A program made the translations under genes and the position numbers. The notes beneath the pieces are model-generated. The model had not been told where the DNA came from. It saw only the letters and a list, made by a program, of their open reading frames with translations, and did no database searches. 64,000 nucleotides of DNA. Source: Bradyrhizobium jicamae. GTDB taxonomy: Bacteria; Pseudomonadota; Alphaproteobacteria; Rhizobiales; Xanthobacteraceae. The stretch is taken from the NCBI RefSeq assembly GCF_001440395.1, contig NZ_LLXZ01000071.1, forward strand, positions 57,662 to 121,661, written 5' to 3'. Below, in pieces: positions 44,891 to 54,639 of this stretch; the first letter of the stretch is position 1, and each line of letters begins with the position of its first letter.

Positions 44891-46212
44891 GAACGCGCCT
44901 CCAGCCAACGCTGCGCGGCGGCGATCGCAAGCTCGCGCAGGTCGTCATTGACGATGGATTCAATGGCCTCGCCCACGAAAGCCTGGATCAGCAGCGCCTG
45001 CGCTTCCTTTTCGGACAGGCCGCGGGCGCGCAAATAGAACAGCAGGCTCTCGTCGAGCGCGCCGGTGGTGGCGCCATGGCCGCAGGTGACATCGTCGGCG
45101 AAGATTTCCAGCTCCGGCTTGTTGTCGGCCTCGGCGTCGTCGGACAGCAGAAGCGCACGCGTCATCATCTTGGCGTCGGTCTTCTGCGCATCCGGGCGCA
45201 CGATGATGCGGCCCTGGAACACCGAATGGGCGCGGTCGTCGGCAACGGCGCGGAATACCTCGCGGCTGACGCAATGCGGCACCGCGTGATCCATGAACAG
45301 CGTGGTGTCGGCGTGCTGGCGGCCATTCAGTAGGTTCACGCCATTGGTCTCGACGCGGGAATGCTCGCCGGCAAACGCAATGGTCGCCTGGTAGCGGCTG
45401 ACGGCCGCGCCCGAGGTCATGCCGAACGTGTTGAAGTGGGCGTGCGCGCCCAGCGTCAGCACGGCAGAGGAAATGTTGACGGCCTCGCGGGCGTCCTCAA
45501 CCAGGCGGACATGGTCGAGCCGCGAATTGTCACCGATCGCGACAACCAACGAATCGTGAGCCTGATAGACTTTCGCGCCGTCAGCCGCGATGTAGCTCTC
45601 AACCAGCGTTGCGCCGGCATCCTTGCCGAGACGCAGCAGCGAGCGGGTGAACATCGCAGCCGGCGTAGCGCCGGTCGCGACATGAATGACCTGCAGCGGC
45701 TGCTTCAGCACGACGCCATTGGCGATCTCGATCACCACGCCATCGGTCATCATCGCGCTGTTGAGCGCGACCAAGGGGTTGGCGCTGTCGGGGGTGAACA
45801 GTTGGGTCTGCAGCGCGGCGTCGCCGCCCTCCAGCACCTCCCGCAGGGTGCGGATGGCAAGGCCCTTCTCCAACCCGTCCAGTTCGGAGAGCTTCGGCGC
45901 GAACGCGCCGTCGACCAGCACCAGCCGGCGGGCTCCCTTGATCGCCTGCAGCTTGACGGCGGCCGCAGCCCGCTTGAGTGCGGCCGCATCCGGCGCGGGC
46001 GCCAGCGGCAGCACCTCGCGCATCAGCGCGCGCAGATCGGTGTATTTCCAGTCTTCGATACGCCGGTGCGGCAGGCCTACGCGATCATAGGCGTCGAACG
46101 CGGCGCTTCGCGCCTCGGCGACCTTGCCTGTGCCCGGCAGCCGATCGCGCGCGACGGCAAAGCTGTCGCTCAGCGGGCGTCCGGTCTCGTTCTTTGCCAA
46201 AGCCAAATTCAT
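44887..46212 (-). CDS. sufD: SufBCD scaffold subunit SufD
   Basis: A 441-residue SufD protein. The C-terminal half matches the SufB/SufD beta-helix: MDHAVPHCVSREVFRAVADD, FQGRIIVRPDAQKTDA, and FADDVTCGHGATTGALDE with the conserved His, then ARGLSEKEAQALLIQAFVGE. It pairs with SufB and SufC to build clusters. The ATG at 46212 is preferred over a GTG one codon upstream. It lies 17 bp after sufC. Confidence 0.95.
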   Translation of the reverse strand: MNLALAKNETGRPLSDSFAVARDRLPGTGKVAEARSAAFDAYDRVGLPHRRIEDWKYTDLRALMREVLPLAPAPDAAALKRAAAAVKLQAIKGARRLVLVDGAFAPKLSELDGLEKGLAIRTLREVLEGGDAALQTQLFTPDSANPLVALNSAMMTDGVVIEIANGVVLKQPLQVIHVATGATPAAMFTRSLLRLGKDAGATLVESYIAADGAKVYQAHDSLVVAIGDNSRLDHVRLVEDAREAVNISSAVLTLGAHAHFNTFGMTSGAAVSRYQATIAFAGEHSRVETNGVNLLNGRQHADTTLFMDHAVPHCVSREVFRAVADDRAHSVFQGRIIVRPDAQKTDAKMMTRALLLSDDAEADNKPELEIFADDVTCGHGATTGALDESLLFYLRARGLSEKEAQALLIQAFVGEAIESIVNDDLRELAIAAAQRWLEARS

Positions 46213-46229
46213 CACAAATCCGTTTCGCG

Positions 46230-46985
46230 TCAGGCTGCGTCTTCGAACTGGGCGTAGCCGGAAGCCTCGAGCTCCAACGCCAGATCCTTGCCGCCGCTTT
46301 TCACCACCCGGCCCTTCGACATCACGTGCACGAAGTCGGGCACGATGTAGTTGAGCAGGCGCTGATAGTGGGTGATGACGACCATGGCGCGCTCCGGCGA
46401 ACGCAGCGCATTGACGCCGTCGGCGGCGACGCGCAGCGCGTCGATGTCGAGGCCGGAATCCATTTCATCGAGAATGCAGACGGCCGGCTCGAACAGCGCC
46501 ATCTGCAGGATCTCGTTGCGCTTCTTTTCGCCGCCGGAGAAGCCGACATTGACGCCGCGCTTGAGCATGTCCTGCGGAATGTTGAGCGACTTCGCGACCG
46601 CGCGGACCTTCTTGAGAAACTCCGGAGACGTAAGCGGGCTCTCGCCGCGCGCTTTGCGCTGGGCGTTCAATGCGGTGTGCAGGAAATTCCAGGTGGTCAC
46701 GCCGGGGATTTCGACCGGGTACTGGAACGCCAGGAACACGCCCTTGGCAGCGCGCTCGTCCGGGTCCATCTCCAGCAAGTCTTCGCCCCTGAACAGGATC
46801 TGGCCGTCGGTGACTTCATAGCCCGGCTTGCCGGCGATGACATGAGAGAGCGTCGATTTGCCGGAGCCGTTCGGCCCCATGATCGCATGCACCTCGCCCG
46901 GGTTCACGGTCAGCGTCAGCCCGTGGAGAATCTCACGCTCCTCAACGCGGACCTTCAGGTCTTTCACTTCAAGCAACGCAGTCAT
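46230..46985 (-). CDS. sufC: SufC ATPase
   Basis: A 251-residue ABC-type ATPase. Walker A is MGPNGSGKSTLSHVI, the signature is GFSGGEKKRNEILQMAL, Walker B is AVCILDEMDSGLDID, and the H-loop is VVITHYQRLL. SufC drives conformational change of SufBD in the cytoplasm, not transport. Confidence 0.96.
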   Translation of the reverse strand: MTALLEVKDLKVRVEEREILHGLTLTVNPGEVHAIMGPNGSGKSTLSHVIAGKPGYEVTDGQILFRGEDLLEMDPDERAAKGVFLAFQYPVEIPGVTTWNFLHTALNAQRKARGESPLTSPEFLKKVRAVAKSLNIPQDMLKRGVNVGFSGGEKKRNEILQMALFEPAVCILDEMDSGLDIDALRVAADGVNALRSPERAMVVITHYQRLLNYIVPDFVHVMSKGRVVKSGGKDLALELEASGYAQFEDAA

Positions 46986-47001
46986 TTTGTTTCCTTGTGG
47001 C

Positions 47002-47205
47002 CTACAACGCCCGAATTAAAGCCGGAAGGCAAAGCCAGGCAAAGAAACCCAGCGCTCCACCACCGGCAGCCAACTTGCCGAATTCGGTAACATCACTCCA
47101 CCCCGCCAAGCCGCCGATCAGGGCAGCGAACGCGCCAACGATTGCAATGAACAAAAAGATCGCAAATGGCGCAAACCGGACGAAAGCGATGACGTTACCG
47201 ATCAT
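47002..47205 (-). CDS. Small two-helix membrane protein inside the suf operon
   Basis: A 67-residue protein, MIGNVIAFVRFAPFAIFLFI with a first helix, the loop SDVTEFGKLAAG, and a second helix GALGFFAWLCLPALI. It lies between sufB (5 bp) and sufC (16 bp) on the same strand, so it is almost certainly cotranscribed. The function is unknown; it might anchor or recruit the Suf machinery to the membrane. Confidence 0.8.
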   Translation of the reverse strand: MIGNVIAFVRFAPFAIFLFIAIVGAFAALIGGLAGWSDVTEFGKLAAGGGALGFFAWLCLPALIRAL

Positions 47206-47210
47206 CTGAC

Positions 47211-48707
47211 CTACCCGACGCTTCCCTCCAGCGAGATCGAGATCAGCTTCTGCGCCTCAACTGCGAACTCCATCGGCAGTTGCTGCAACACGTCCTTCAC
47301 GAAGCCGTTGACCACGAGACCAACAGCTTCTTCCTGCGAGAGCCCGCGCTGGATGCAATAGAACAGCACGTCCTCGGAAATCTTCGACGTCGTCGCCTCA
47401 TGCTCGAAGGTCGCCGACGAGTTCTTCGCCTCGACATAGGGCACGGTATGCGCGCCGCACTTGTCGCCGATCAGAAGCGAGTCGCAGGCCGTAAAGTTGC
47501 GCGCGCCGGTCGCCTTGCGGTGCGCGGTGACGAGGCCGCGATAGGTGTTCTGCGAGACGCCTGCCGCGATTCCCTTGGAGATGATTCGGCTCGACGTGTT
47601 CTTGCCGAGATGGATCATCTTGGTGCCGCTATCGACCTGCTGGTGACCGTTCGAGATCGCGATCGAGTAGAACTCGCCACGCGAATTGTCGCCGCGCAGG
47701 ATGCAGCTCGGATATTTCCAGGTGATCGCCGAACCGGTCTCGACCTGGGTCCATGAAATCTTCGAGTGGTTGCCGCGGCAGTCGCCACGCTTGGTGACGA
47801 AATTGTAGATGCCGCCGACGCCTTCGGAATTGCCGGGGTACCAGTTCTGCACCGTCGAATACTTGATCTCGGCATCGTCGAGGGCAACGAGTTCAACGAC
47901 GGCGGCATGAAGCTGGTTCTCGTCACGCTGCGGTGCGGTACAGCCTTCGAGATAGCTGACGTAAGAACCCTTGTCGGCGATGATCAGCGTGCGCTCGAAC
48001 TGGCCGGTGTTGCGCTCGTTGATGCGGAAATAGGTCGACAGCTCCATCGGGCAGCGCACGCCCGGCGGCACATAGACGAACGAGCCGTCGGAGAACACCG
48101 CCGAGTTCAGCGTCGCAAAGTAATTGTCCGAGGTCGGAACGACTGAGCCGAGATACTGCTTCACCAGCTCGGGATGCTCGCGGATCGCCTCCGAGATCGG
48201 CATGAAGATCACGCCGGCGGCCTTCAGCTCCTTCTGGAACGTGGTCGCCACTGAAACCGAGTCGAATACCGCGTCGACCGCAATCTTGCGGTTGGCCGAC
48301 GGCTCGCTACCGGGCGGCGGCTCGACGCCTTCGAGAATGGCGACTTCGCGCAGGGGAATGCCGAGCTTCTCGTAGGTCTTGAGAATCTCCGGATCGATTT
48401 CGTCGATCGAGGACAGCGTCTTCTTCGGCTTCGGCGCCGCGTAGTAGTGAATGTCCTGGTAGTCGATCTTCGGATAGTTGACGCGCGCCCAGGTCGGCTC
48501 GGTCATGGTCAGCCAGCGGCGATAGGCCTCCAGGCGCCATTCCAGCATCCAGGCTGGTTCGTTCTTTTTTGCAGAGATGAAGCGGACGGTGTCTTCCGAG
48601 AGACCCTTGGGGGCCTTCTCCGACTCGATAAGTGTCTCAAACCCATATCGATACTGGTCGACGTCGATGCGCTTCACGCGCTCGACCGTCTCTTGTACGG
48701 CTGGCAT
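47211..48707 (-). CDS. sufB: SufB scaffold subunit
   Basis: The ATG at 48707 gives 498 residues ([16 protein letters not shown]); the frame extends eight codons further without conserved sequence. SufB marks: [67 protein letters not shown] and [19 protein letters not shown], with the key Cys/His/Glu in these blocks. It carries the nascent cluster in the SufBC2D complex. Confidence 0.96.
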   Translation of the reverse strand: MPAVQETVERVKRIDVDQYRYGFETLIESEKAPKGLSEDTVRFISAKKNEPAWMLEWRLEAYRRWLTMTEPTWARVNYPKIDYQDIHYYAAPKPKKTLSSIDEIDPEILKTYEKLGIPLREVAILEGVEPPPGSEPSANRKIAVDAVFDSVSVATTFQKELKAAGVIFMPISEAIREHPELVKQYLGSVVPTSDNYFATLNSAVFSDGSFVYVPPGVRCPMELSTYFRINERNTGQFERTLIIADKGSYVSYLEGCTAPQRDENQLHAAVVELVALDDAEIKYSTVQNWYPGNSEGVGGIYNFVTKRGDCRGNHSKISWTQVETGSAITWKYPSCILRGDNSRGEFYSIAISNGHQQVDSGTKMIHLGKNTSSRIISKGIAAGVSQNTYRGLVTAHRKATGARNFTACDSLLIGDKCGAHTVPYVEAKNSSATFEHEATTSKISEDVLFYCIQRGLSQEEAVGLVVNGFVKDVLQQLPMEFAVEAQKLISISLEGSVG

Positions 48708-48791
48708 TCCATCCTCCGCTCGCGGTTTCAAGGACCGCGGTGGAACAAAATCTGTGACGAAGCCTGTCCGGCGAAACGCTCTTAGAACGGT

Positions 48792-49946
48792 TCAAGCCGT
48801 GTTTCGTCGCCCTCTAAGTAAGGCATCGGCAAGCTTTCGCCAAGCCTTGAGGGCCAAATCTATGTCTGTCTCAGAGGTAGACCAGCCCAGACTGATCCGC
48901 ACCGCTCCCTGGGCCAGATCCTTGCCAAATCCCATCGCAGCCAGGACGTGCGACGGTTGCACCTTGCCGGAGGAACAGGCAGAGCCCGAAGATACCGCAA
49001 TACCGCCGAGATCGAAGCCGATCACGGCCGTTTCAGCCTTCAGCCCTGGAACCGTAAACAGAGTGGTATTGGGTAACCGCGGCGTGCTTTCGGAAAACAC
49101 AATTATATCAGCGGTTTGCTTGAGCCCCTTCTCAAAGCGCGCGCGCAGGGTCTGAAGCCGGTCGGCATTGTCAGCCAGTTGCGCCGTCGCGGCTCCGGCC
49201 GCAGCGCCAAAGGCTGCGATGCCGGCCACATTCTCAGTGCCCGCCCGGCGTCCGAGTTCCTGCCCGCCGCCGCGCAACAGCGGCTCGCTCCCCTGCACGC
49301 CCTCGGCCAGAACCAACGCGCCAACGCCCTTGGGGCCGCCAATCTTGTGCGCAGACAGCGTGACCAGATCGGCCTGCATCGCCTTGATATCGATCGGTAT
49401 TTTTCCCAGTGCCTGGATCGCGTCGACATGCACCACCCCGCCGGCTTGATGCGCGATCTCAGCGACTTCGGCGACTGGTTGAATGGCGCCGGTCTCGTTA
49501 TTGGCTGACATCACCGACACCAGCGCCGGCGGCCCGTCCGCCAGCACAGCGCGCAGATGATCGAGATCCACCACGCCGGCGCTGGAGACATTGATGGACG
49601 CGATCGCGTCGGCCGGAAACCGTCCCCCTGACATCACCGATGGATGCTCGATGGCCGAGACCAGCAGACGCTGGACCGGCCAGCCTGAGCCGCAGCGCAA
49701 TCCCGGCGTCAGCGCCATGGCATTGGCTTCGGTACCGCCGGAGCAAAACACCACGTCCTGCGGCCGGACTGACACGGCCGCCGCCACGGCGGCCCGCGCA
49801 TCCTCGACCAGTCGGCGCGCCTGCCGGCCTTCGGCATGAACCGAGGACGGATTGCCGGCCATGTCCCAGGCAGCCGCCAACGCCTGCCGCGCCTCCGGGC
49901 GAAGCGGCGTGGTTGCATTCCAGTCGAGATAGACCCGATCAGCCAT
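48792..49946 (-). CDS. Class I cysteine desulfurase (IscS/NifS-like)
   Basis: The ATG at 49946 gives 384 residues (MADRVYLDWNATTPLRPEAR). PLP lysine is in TLSAHKIGGPKGVGAL and the Cys loop is VSSGSACSSGKVQPSHVL, the class I type. It is the first gene of the suf run, 84 bp before sufB, and joins a class II SufS in the same operon. It may supply sulfur for other thio-cofactors, or be the main donor for SufB. Confidence 0.93.
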   Translation of the reverse strand: MADRVYLDWNATTPLRPEARQALAAAWDMAGNPSSVHAEGRQARRLVEDARAAVAAAVSVRPQDVVFCSGGTEANAMALTPGLRCGSGWPVQRLLVSAIEHPSVMSGGRFPADAIASINVSSAGVVDLDHLRAVLADGPPALVSVMSANNETGAIQPVAEVAEIAHQAGGVVHVDAIQALGKIPIDIKAMQADLVTLSAHKIGGPKGVGALVLAEGVQGSEPLLRGGGQELGRRAGTENVAGIAAFGAAAGAATAQLADNADRLQTLRARFEKGLKQTADIIVFSESTPRLPNTTLFTVPGLKAETAVIGFDLGGIAVSSGSACSSGKVQPSHVLAAMGFGKDLAQGAVRISLGWSTSETDIDLALKAWRKLADALLRGRRNTA

Positions 49947-50045
49947 CTGTATTATATTACCTATATTGGCAGGGATCTTTCGCGCGCGAGCGCCAGACGC
50001 CTTATTGCAATTGGCGATCGCGCCGTCTGCAGGCAATCGCAAACT

Positions 50046-50081
50046 AGCATCTTGAACCGCCTTCTAGATGTTCAAGATGCT
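50046..50081. repeat. 12-bp inverted repeat in the divergent suf/hydrolase promoter region
   Basis: AGCATCTTGAAC (50046-50057) and GTTCAAGATGCT (50070-50081) are exact complements around a 12-base spacer containing CTAG. It lies 100 bases upstream of the first suf-run gene. TTTTTG follows on the plus strand. It could be an operator (GAAC/GTTC half sites) or a hairpin. Confidence 0.45.
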
Positions 50082-50208
50082 TGCTTTTTGCCCCTCGCCT
50101 CATGTTAGAACGCCGCCACCAGTTCACGGGAGCGTCGTTCGCGCATCGCCCAGCGACGCCTGATCACATTCTCTCCGCCGGATCACATCCGTTGCCCAGG
50201 GATCATCA

Positions 50209-50856
50209 ATGCCTGAAGTAATCTTCACCGGCCCCGCAGGCCGCCTCGAAGGCCGTTATCATCCGGCCAAGCAGAAGAACGCGCCGATCGCGATGATCCT
50301 GCATCCGCATCCGCAGTTTCACGGCACGATGAATCACCAGATCGTCTACCAGTGCTACTACGCGTTTGCGCATCGCGGCTTCTCGGTCTTGCGTTTCAAT
50401 TTCCGCGGCGTCGGCCGCAGCCAGGGCTCGTTCGATCACGGCACCGGCGAATTGTCAGACGCCGCCTCCGCGCTCGACTGGGCGCAGACCATCAATCCCG
50501 AAGCGCGCGCCTGCTGGGTCGCGGGCTTCTCGTTCGGCGCCTGGATCGGCATGCAGCTTCTGATGCGCCGGCCCGAGGTCGAAGGATTCATTTCGATCGC
50601 GCCGCCCGCCAACCTCTATGACTTCTCGTTCCTCGCGCCCTGCCCGTCCTCGGGCCTGATCGTGCATGGCGAGAAGGACGCGGTGGTGCCGCCGAAGGAC
50701 GTCAACACGCTCGTCGAGAAGCTGAAGACGCAGAAGGGCATCGTGATCGATCAGCAGATCATCCCGGGCGCGAACCACTTCTTCGACGGCAAGCTCGAGC
50801 CGCTGATGGAGACGGTGACCGGCTATCTCGATATGCGGCTCGCCAACGTGCGCTGA
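50209..50856 (+). CDS. Alpha/beta hydrolase
   Basis: A 215-residue alpha/beta hydrolase. The oxyanion segment LHPHPQFHGTMNHQ is followed by the nucleophile Ser in AGFSFGAWIGMQLL, the acid in VHGEKDAVVPPKD and the His in PGANHFFDGKLE. The early FRGVGRSQGSFD is typical of small dienelactone-hydrolase-like members. It is divergent from the suf run. The substrate is unknown. Confidence 0.88.
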   Translation: MPEVIFTGPAGRLEGRYHPAKQKNAPIAMILHPHPQFHGTMNHQIVYQCYYAFAHRGFSVLRFNFRGVGRSQGSFDHGTGELSDAASALDWAQTINPEARACWVAGFSFGAWIGMQLLMRRPEVEGFISIAPPANLYDFSFLAPCPSSGLIVHGEKDAVVPPKDVNTLVEKLKTQKGIVIDQQIIPGANHFFDGKLEPLMETVTGYLDMRLANVR

Positions 50857-50872
50857 GCCACGGCGATGCTCT

Positions 50873-50950
50873 GTAGGGTGGGTTAGGCGAAGCCGTAACC
50901 CACCGACGTTTTCCAGGGCGGCGGATTACGCTCCGGTAATCCGCCCTACG
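50873..50950. repeat. Composite palindromic intergenic repeat, family D
   Basis: Outer GTAGGGTG and CGCCCTAC can pair; inside are GGGTTAGGCGAAGCCGTAACCC and GGCGGATTACGCTCCGGTAATC, two further dyads. The RNA would fold as a cruciform-like multi-stem. It starts 17 bases after the hydrolase stop codon. Confidence 0.8.
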
Positions 50951-51022
50951 CTGCCCACCGCTTCACGCCCGGGACACGGAGCCTGCGCTACGTTACAACT
51001 CCGCTCATGAAGAAGTTCAGCT

Positions 51023-51223
51023 ATGGGCAGTTCAGTGATGGTCAGGAAGGACGCCCCCGATCATCTGCGGCCCGGGGAGCCAGCTTCGGTATTTGGAGTT
51101 TTCCTTCCACGGGATCGGAAGGGATCACATTTCGACCAGTTTACACCCGGCGTTGTGTATTCCGTCGAATACAGAGATGGCAAAGCTGCGGACATTCACG
51201 AGAATTATCTCGAGACCCTGTAA
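51023..51223 (+). CDS. Small hypothetical protein
   Basis: A possible 66-residue gene, MGSSVMVRKDAPDHLRPGEP, that ends GVVYSVEYRDGKAADIHEN and a few residues. It reads as a folded, SH3-like beta protein, soluble with no signal. A GAAGTTCAG ribosome-like string precedes. It is convergent with the GST gene, 14 bp apart. Coding status is not certain. Confidence 0.5.
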   Translation: MGSSVMVRKDAPDHLRPGEPASVFGVFLPRDRKGSHFDQFTPGVVYSVEYRDGKAADIHENYLETL

Positions 51224-51237
51224 CCCATCCTGAAACA

Positions 51238-51918
51238 TCAAGCCGCCAGCTTCAGCATGTGTGCGTCATGGCGCACCAGGAACGCGTGCAGCAATTGCGG
51301 ATAGTCGGCCCCCACCGCCGTGCGTACGCTCGGCCGCTTGGCCAATTCCTCCCGCCATGCGCGAACCTTCGGCGTATCGGCAAAGACCGAGAGATCGGTC
51401 AACTCATCGAACACGTCGAAATAACGGAAGACCGGCGCGAACACTGCGTCCACCAGACTGAAATGTTCGCCGGCGAAGAACGGGCCCTTCCCTAGCGCCT
51501 CCTCGACGCGCGCAAATTTTGCGGCAACCGCCTGCCGCTTGCTTTCGAACACCGCGGGATCGCCCGTTGTCTCCAGGCCCCATAGCTCGCTCAGAATCGT
51601 CGAACCGAACTCCATCCAGGCCCTGTGCTGCGCGCGCTGCAGCGCATCCTGCGGATGCAGCTTTGCGCCGGCTTGCGTCTCCTCGATGTATTCGCAAATC
51701 ACGTTGCTCTCGAACAGCGCGATCTCCTTGCCGTCGTCGCCGGTCACGACGAGCACCGGTACCTTGCCGAGCGGCGATATCTTCAAGAACCAGTCCGGCT
51801 TGTTGGCGAGATCGATGTCGACCCGCTCGAACGGAACGCCCTTTTCGTTCAGCGCGATCACGGCGCGCTGCACGTAAGGGCAAAGTTTGTGGCTGATCAA
51901 AGTGAGCTTTTGCGCCAT
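51238..51918 (-). CDS. Glutathione S-transferase family protein
   Basis: The ATG at 51918 gives 226 residues. The thioredoxin-like N-domain has HKLCPYVQRAVIALNEKG, with Cys where omega-class enzymes hold theirs, ISPLGKVPVLV with the cis-Pro, and an E-S-N (FESNVICEY) glutathione contact. The helical C-domain has FFAGEHFSLVDAVFAPVFRY. Such omega-like enzymes reduce dehydroascorbate or S-thio adducts. The substrate is not known. Confidence 0.9.
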   Translation of the reverse strand: MAQKLTLISHKLCPYVQRAVIALNEKGVPFERVDIDLANKPDWFLKISPLGKVPVLVVTGDDGKEIALFESNVICEYIEETQAGAKLHPQDALQRAQHRAWMEFGSTILSELWGLETTGDPAVFESKRQAVAAKFARVEEALGKGPFFAGEHFSLVDAVFAPVFRYFDVFDELTDLSVFADTPKVRAWREELAKRPSVRTAVGADYPQLLHAFLVRHDAHMLKLAA

Positions 51919-52036
51919 GACGACCTCCCAAGGCGAAGGCCGCCCGCCCTCGCTCCATGCATCTGCATCCAAATTAGATGCGTATGCATGCAGTCGTCAA
52001 GGTCGATGCAACTGCATCAACATATCGCGAACCGCG

Positions 52037-53137
52037 TCACGGCCGCGCGATGATGCCGCCGGTCATCGGGATCGGTACCCCTGTGGTGGCGGGGTAGCTC
52101 AGCGGCAGGCCTTTCAGGCCGCGCGCCGCCAGAAATCCAAACGCCTGCGCCTCGATGGCGTCGGAGGCCCAGCCCAGCGTATCCGCCGCCTGGACCTGCG
52201 CCGGCGCCAGGCATTCGCGCAGCATCCGCAGCATGGTCATGTTGCGGGCGCCGCCGCCGGCCACGATCCAGCTCTTAGGCTCCTTTGGCAGCAGCGGTAC
52301 TACCCGGGCGATTGCAGCCACCGTAAACGCAGTCAGCGTCGCCGCCCCATCCTCCGGCGGCATATCGCCGAGCTTCAGCCCGGCAAAATCGTTGCGATCG
52401 AGTGATTTCGGCGGCGGCAGCGCAAAGAACGGCATCGCCAGCGCGCGGTTGATCCAGGCCGCATCGACCTTGCCGAGCGCTGCGGTACGGCCCTCGGTAT
52501 CGAAGCGCTGGTTCATGCGACGGAGCATGTGGTCGTCGAGCAGCGCGTTGCCCGGGCCGGTATCGCAGGCGATCAGCGTATCGCCGTCGATATAGGTGAT
52601 GTTGGCGACCCCGCCGATATTGACCACGACGGTCGGCCCCTCCCGCTCCAGCGATTGGGCCAGCGCGCGGTGATAGACCGGCACAAAGGGGGCGCCCTGG
52701 CCGCCGGCTTCGACGTCGGCAGCGCGGAAATCGTACATGACCGGGATGTGGATAGCCTTGGCCAGCATCAGCGCGTCGCCGATCTGGACCGTCAGCCTTT
52801 TCTCGGGCCGGTGCAGCACGGTCTGGCCGTGGAAGCCGACAATGTCGATGTCGTCGAAACGCATCCGGTGTTGCGCGGTAAAGGCAGCCACCGCCTCGGC
52901 ATGGGCCGTTGTAACGACCCGTTCGGCCTCGCGCAGGCACCCGGGCCGGGCCGTGCGATCCGGCAGGTCGGCGGCCTCGTACAGCGCCTGGCGCAGCAGG
53001 CCGCGCTCCGTGTCGGTATAGGGGCGGTATCCGGACGGTCCGAGCGCATTGACCCGGCGCCCGTCAGTTTCAATCAAAGCGACATCGACCCCGTCAAGCG
53101 AGGTGCCGCTCATCAAACCCAATGCCGTCAACATCAT
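52037..53137 (-). CDS. anmK: Anhydro-N-acetylmuramic acid kinase
   Basis: A 366-residue sugar kinase that phosphorylates and opens 1,6-anhydro-MurNAc during cell-wall recycling. The family signature is LMSGTSLDGVDVALIE at the start, with GFHGQTV and VVNIGGVANITYI in the middle and WIVAGGGARNMTMLRML in the C-terminal half. It is divergent from tyrS, a frequent neighbour of anmK in Alphaproteobacteria. Confidence 0.95.
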   Translation of the reverse strand: MMLTALGLMSGTSLDGVDVALIETDGRRVNALGPSGYRPYTDTERGLLRQALYEAADLPDRTARPGCLREAERVVTTAHAEAVAAFTAQHRMRFDDIDIVGFHGQTVLHRPEKRLTVQIGDALMLAKAIHIPVMYDFRAADVEAGGQGAPFVPVYHRALAQSLEREGPTVVVNIGGVANITYIDGDTLIACDTGPGNALLDDHMLRRMNQRFDTEGRTAALGKVDAAWINRALAMPFFALPPPKSLDRNDFAGLKLGDMPPEDGAATLTAFTVAAIARVVPLLPKEPKSWIVAGGGARNMTMLRMLRECLAPAQVQAADTLGWASDAIEAQAFGFLAARGLKGLPLSYPATTGVPIPMTGGIIARP

Positions 53138-53314
53138 AGCAGATTGTGCCTTTGAAACGCCCTGCTCGATACGTCCCGCCGACGACGATCAGCTTGTGCC
53201 AAACACGCACATCTTATAATGCCACAGCGCCCGGCCCTGCGGCAGCCTGTTCCGCGATGGTTCCGCAAAGCAGTTACAATTACAGTGAAAATAGAATGAT
53301 CAAAGCGCCCGCCA

Positions 53315-54568
53315 ATGACCGCATTTAAATCAGATTTCCTGAACATTTTACAGGAGCGCGGCTTCATCCACCAGTGCTCCGATTTCGAGGGTCTCGACGC
53401 GCTGGCGGCGAAGGGCCAGGCGATCGCCTATGTCGGCTACGACTGCACGGCGCCGTCGCTCCATATCGGCAATTACCTCACCATGATGATGCTGCACTGG
53501 CTGCAGCAGAGCGGCAACAAGCCGATCACGCTGATGGGCGGCGGCACCACCATGGTCGGCGACCCCTCCGGCAAGGATGAATCGCGCGCCATCCGCTCGA
53601 TTGCGGAAATCGAGGCCAACAAGGCTTCTATCCGGGGCGTGTTTTCCAAGGTATTGCGCTACGGCAACGGCGCCAGCGACGCGATCATGCTGGATAATGC
53701 CGAGTGGCTGACCAAGCTGAACTGGATCGAGATGCTGCGCGATATCGGCCGGCATTTCTCCGTCAACCGCATGCTGACGATGGACTCGGTGCGGCTCCGG
53801 CTCGAGCGCGAGCAGGAGATGAGCTTCATCGAATTCAACTACATGGTCTGCCAGGCCTACGACTTCGTCGAGCTGGCGCGGCGCACCGGCTGCCGGCTGC
53901 AGATGGGCGGCTCCGACCAATGGGGCAACATCGTCAACGGTGTGGATCTCGGCCGCCGCATGGGCACGGAGCAATTGTTCGCGCTGACCACGCCGCTGCT
54001 GACGACCGCTTCCGGCGCCAAGATGGGCAAGACCGCACAGGGCGCGGTGTGGCTCAACGCCGACCAGTTCTCGCCCTACGATTTCTGGCAATACTGGCGC
54101 AACGCCGAGGACGCCGACGTCGTCAAGTTTCTAAAGTTGTTCACGACCCTGCCGATGAGCGAGATCGCAAAGCTCGCAGCGCTGCAGGGCGGTGAGATCA
54201 ACGAAGCCAAGAAGGTGCTGGCGACGGAGGCGACCGCGCTGCTGCATGGCCGCGACGCCGCCGACACCGCCGCCGAGACTGCCCGGCAGACGTTCGAGCA
54301 AGGCGCGATCGCGGAGAACCTGCCCACCGTGGAAGTTTCGCGCGGCGAGCTCGAGGCCGGCGCGGGCGTCGTGGGGCTATTCGTCAAGGCAGGCCTCGTG
54401 GCCTCGAACGGCGAAGCACGGCGCCAGATCAAGGGCGGCGGCTTGCGCGTCAACGATGCCGCCGTGACCGACGAGAAGATGGTGCTGACGGCATCCAACC
54501 TCACGCCGGAAGGCGTTATCAAGCTTTCCATGGGGAAGAAAAAGCACGTGCTGCTGAAGCCGGCCTGA
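53315..54568 (+). CDS. tyrS: Tyrosyl-tRNA synthetase
   Basis: A 417-residue class I synthetase. The HIGH box is [11 protein letters not shown], the tyrosine site follows [10 protein letters not shown], the KMSKS loop is [15 protein letters not shown] (KMGKT variant), and [15 protein letters not shown] is diagnostic. The C-terminal S4 RNA-binding domain starts at ~350 ([20 protein letters not shown]). The length matches TyrS. Confidence 0.97.
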   Translation: MTAFKSDFLNILQERGFIHQCSDFEGLDALAAKGQAIAYVGYDCTAPSLHIGNYLTMMMLHWLQQSGNKPITLMGGGTTMVGDPSGKDESRAIRSIAEIEANKASIRGVFSKVLRYGNGASDAIMLDNAEWLTKLNWIEMLRDIGRHFSVNRMLTMDSVRLRLEREQEMSFIEFNYMVCQAYDFVELARRTGCRLQMGGSDQWGNIVNGVDLGRRMGTEQLFALTTPLLTTASGAKMGKTAQGAVWLNADQFSPYDFWQYWRNAEDADVVKFLKLFTTLPMSEIAKLAALQGGEINEAKKVLATEATALLHGRDAADTAAETARQTFEQGAIAENLPTVEVSRGELEAGAGVVGLFVKAGLVASNGEARRQIKGGGLRVNDAAVTDEKMVLTASNLTPEGVIKLSMGKKKHVLLKPA

Positions 54569-54639
54569 CCCAAGCCTTGCATAGGCGCATTCGCTTTTGA
54601 CGCTTGCGGGTCTTGGCGGAAACGCGCTCCCTGCATGTC

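Noticed and set aside
43775..45037. 420-codon plus-strand frame opposite sufS
   Set aside because: Antisense to SufS with all its catalytic motifs intact.
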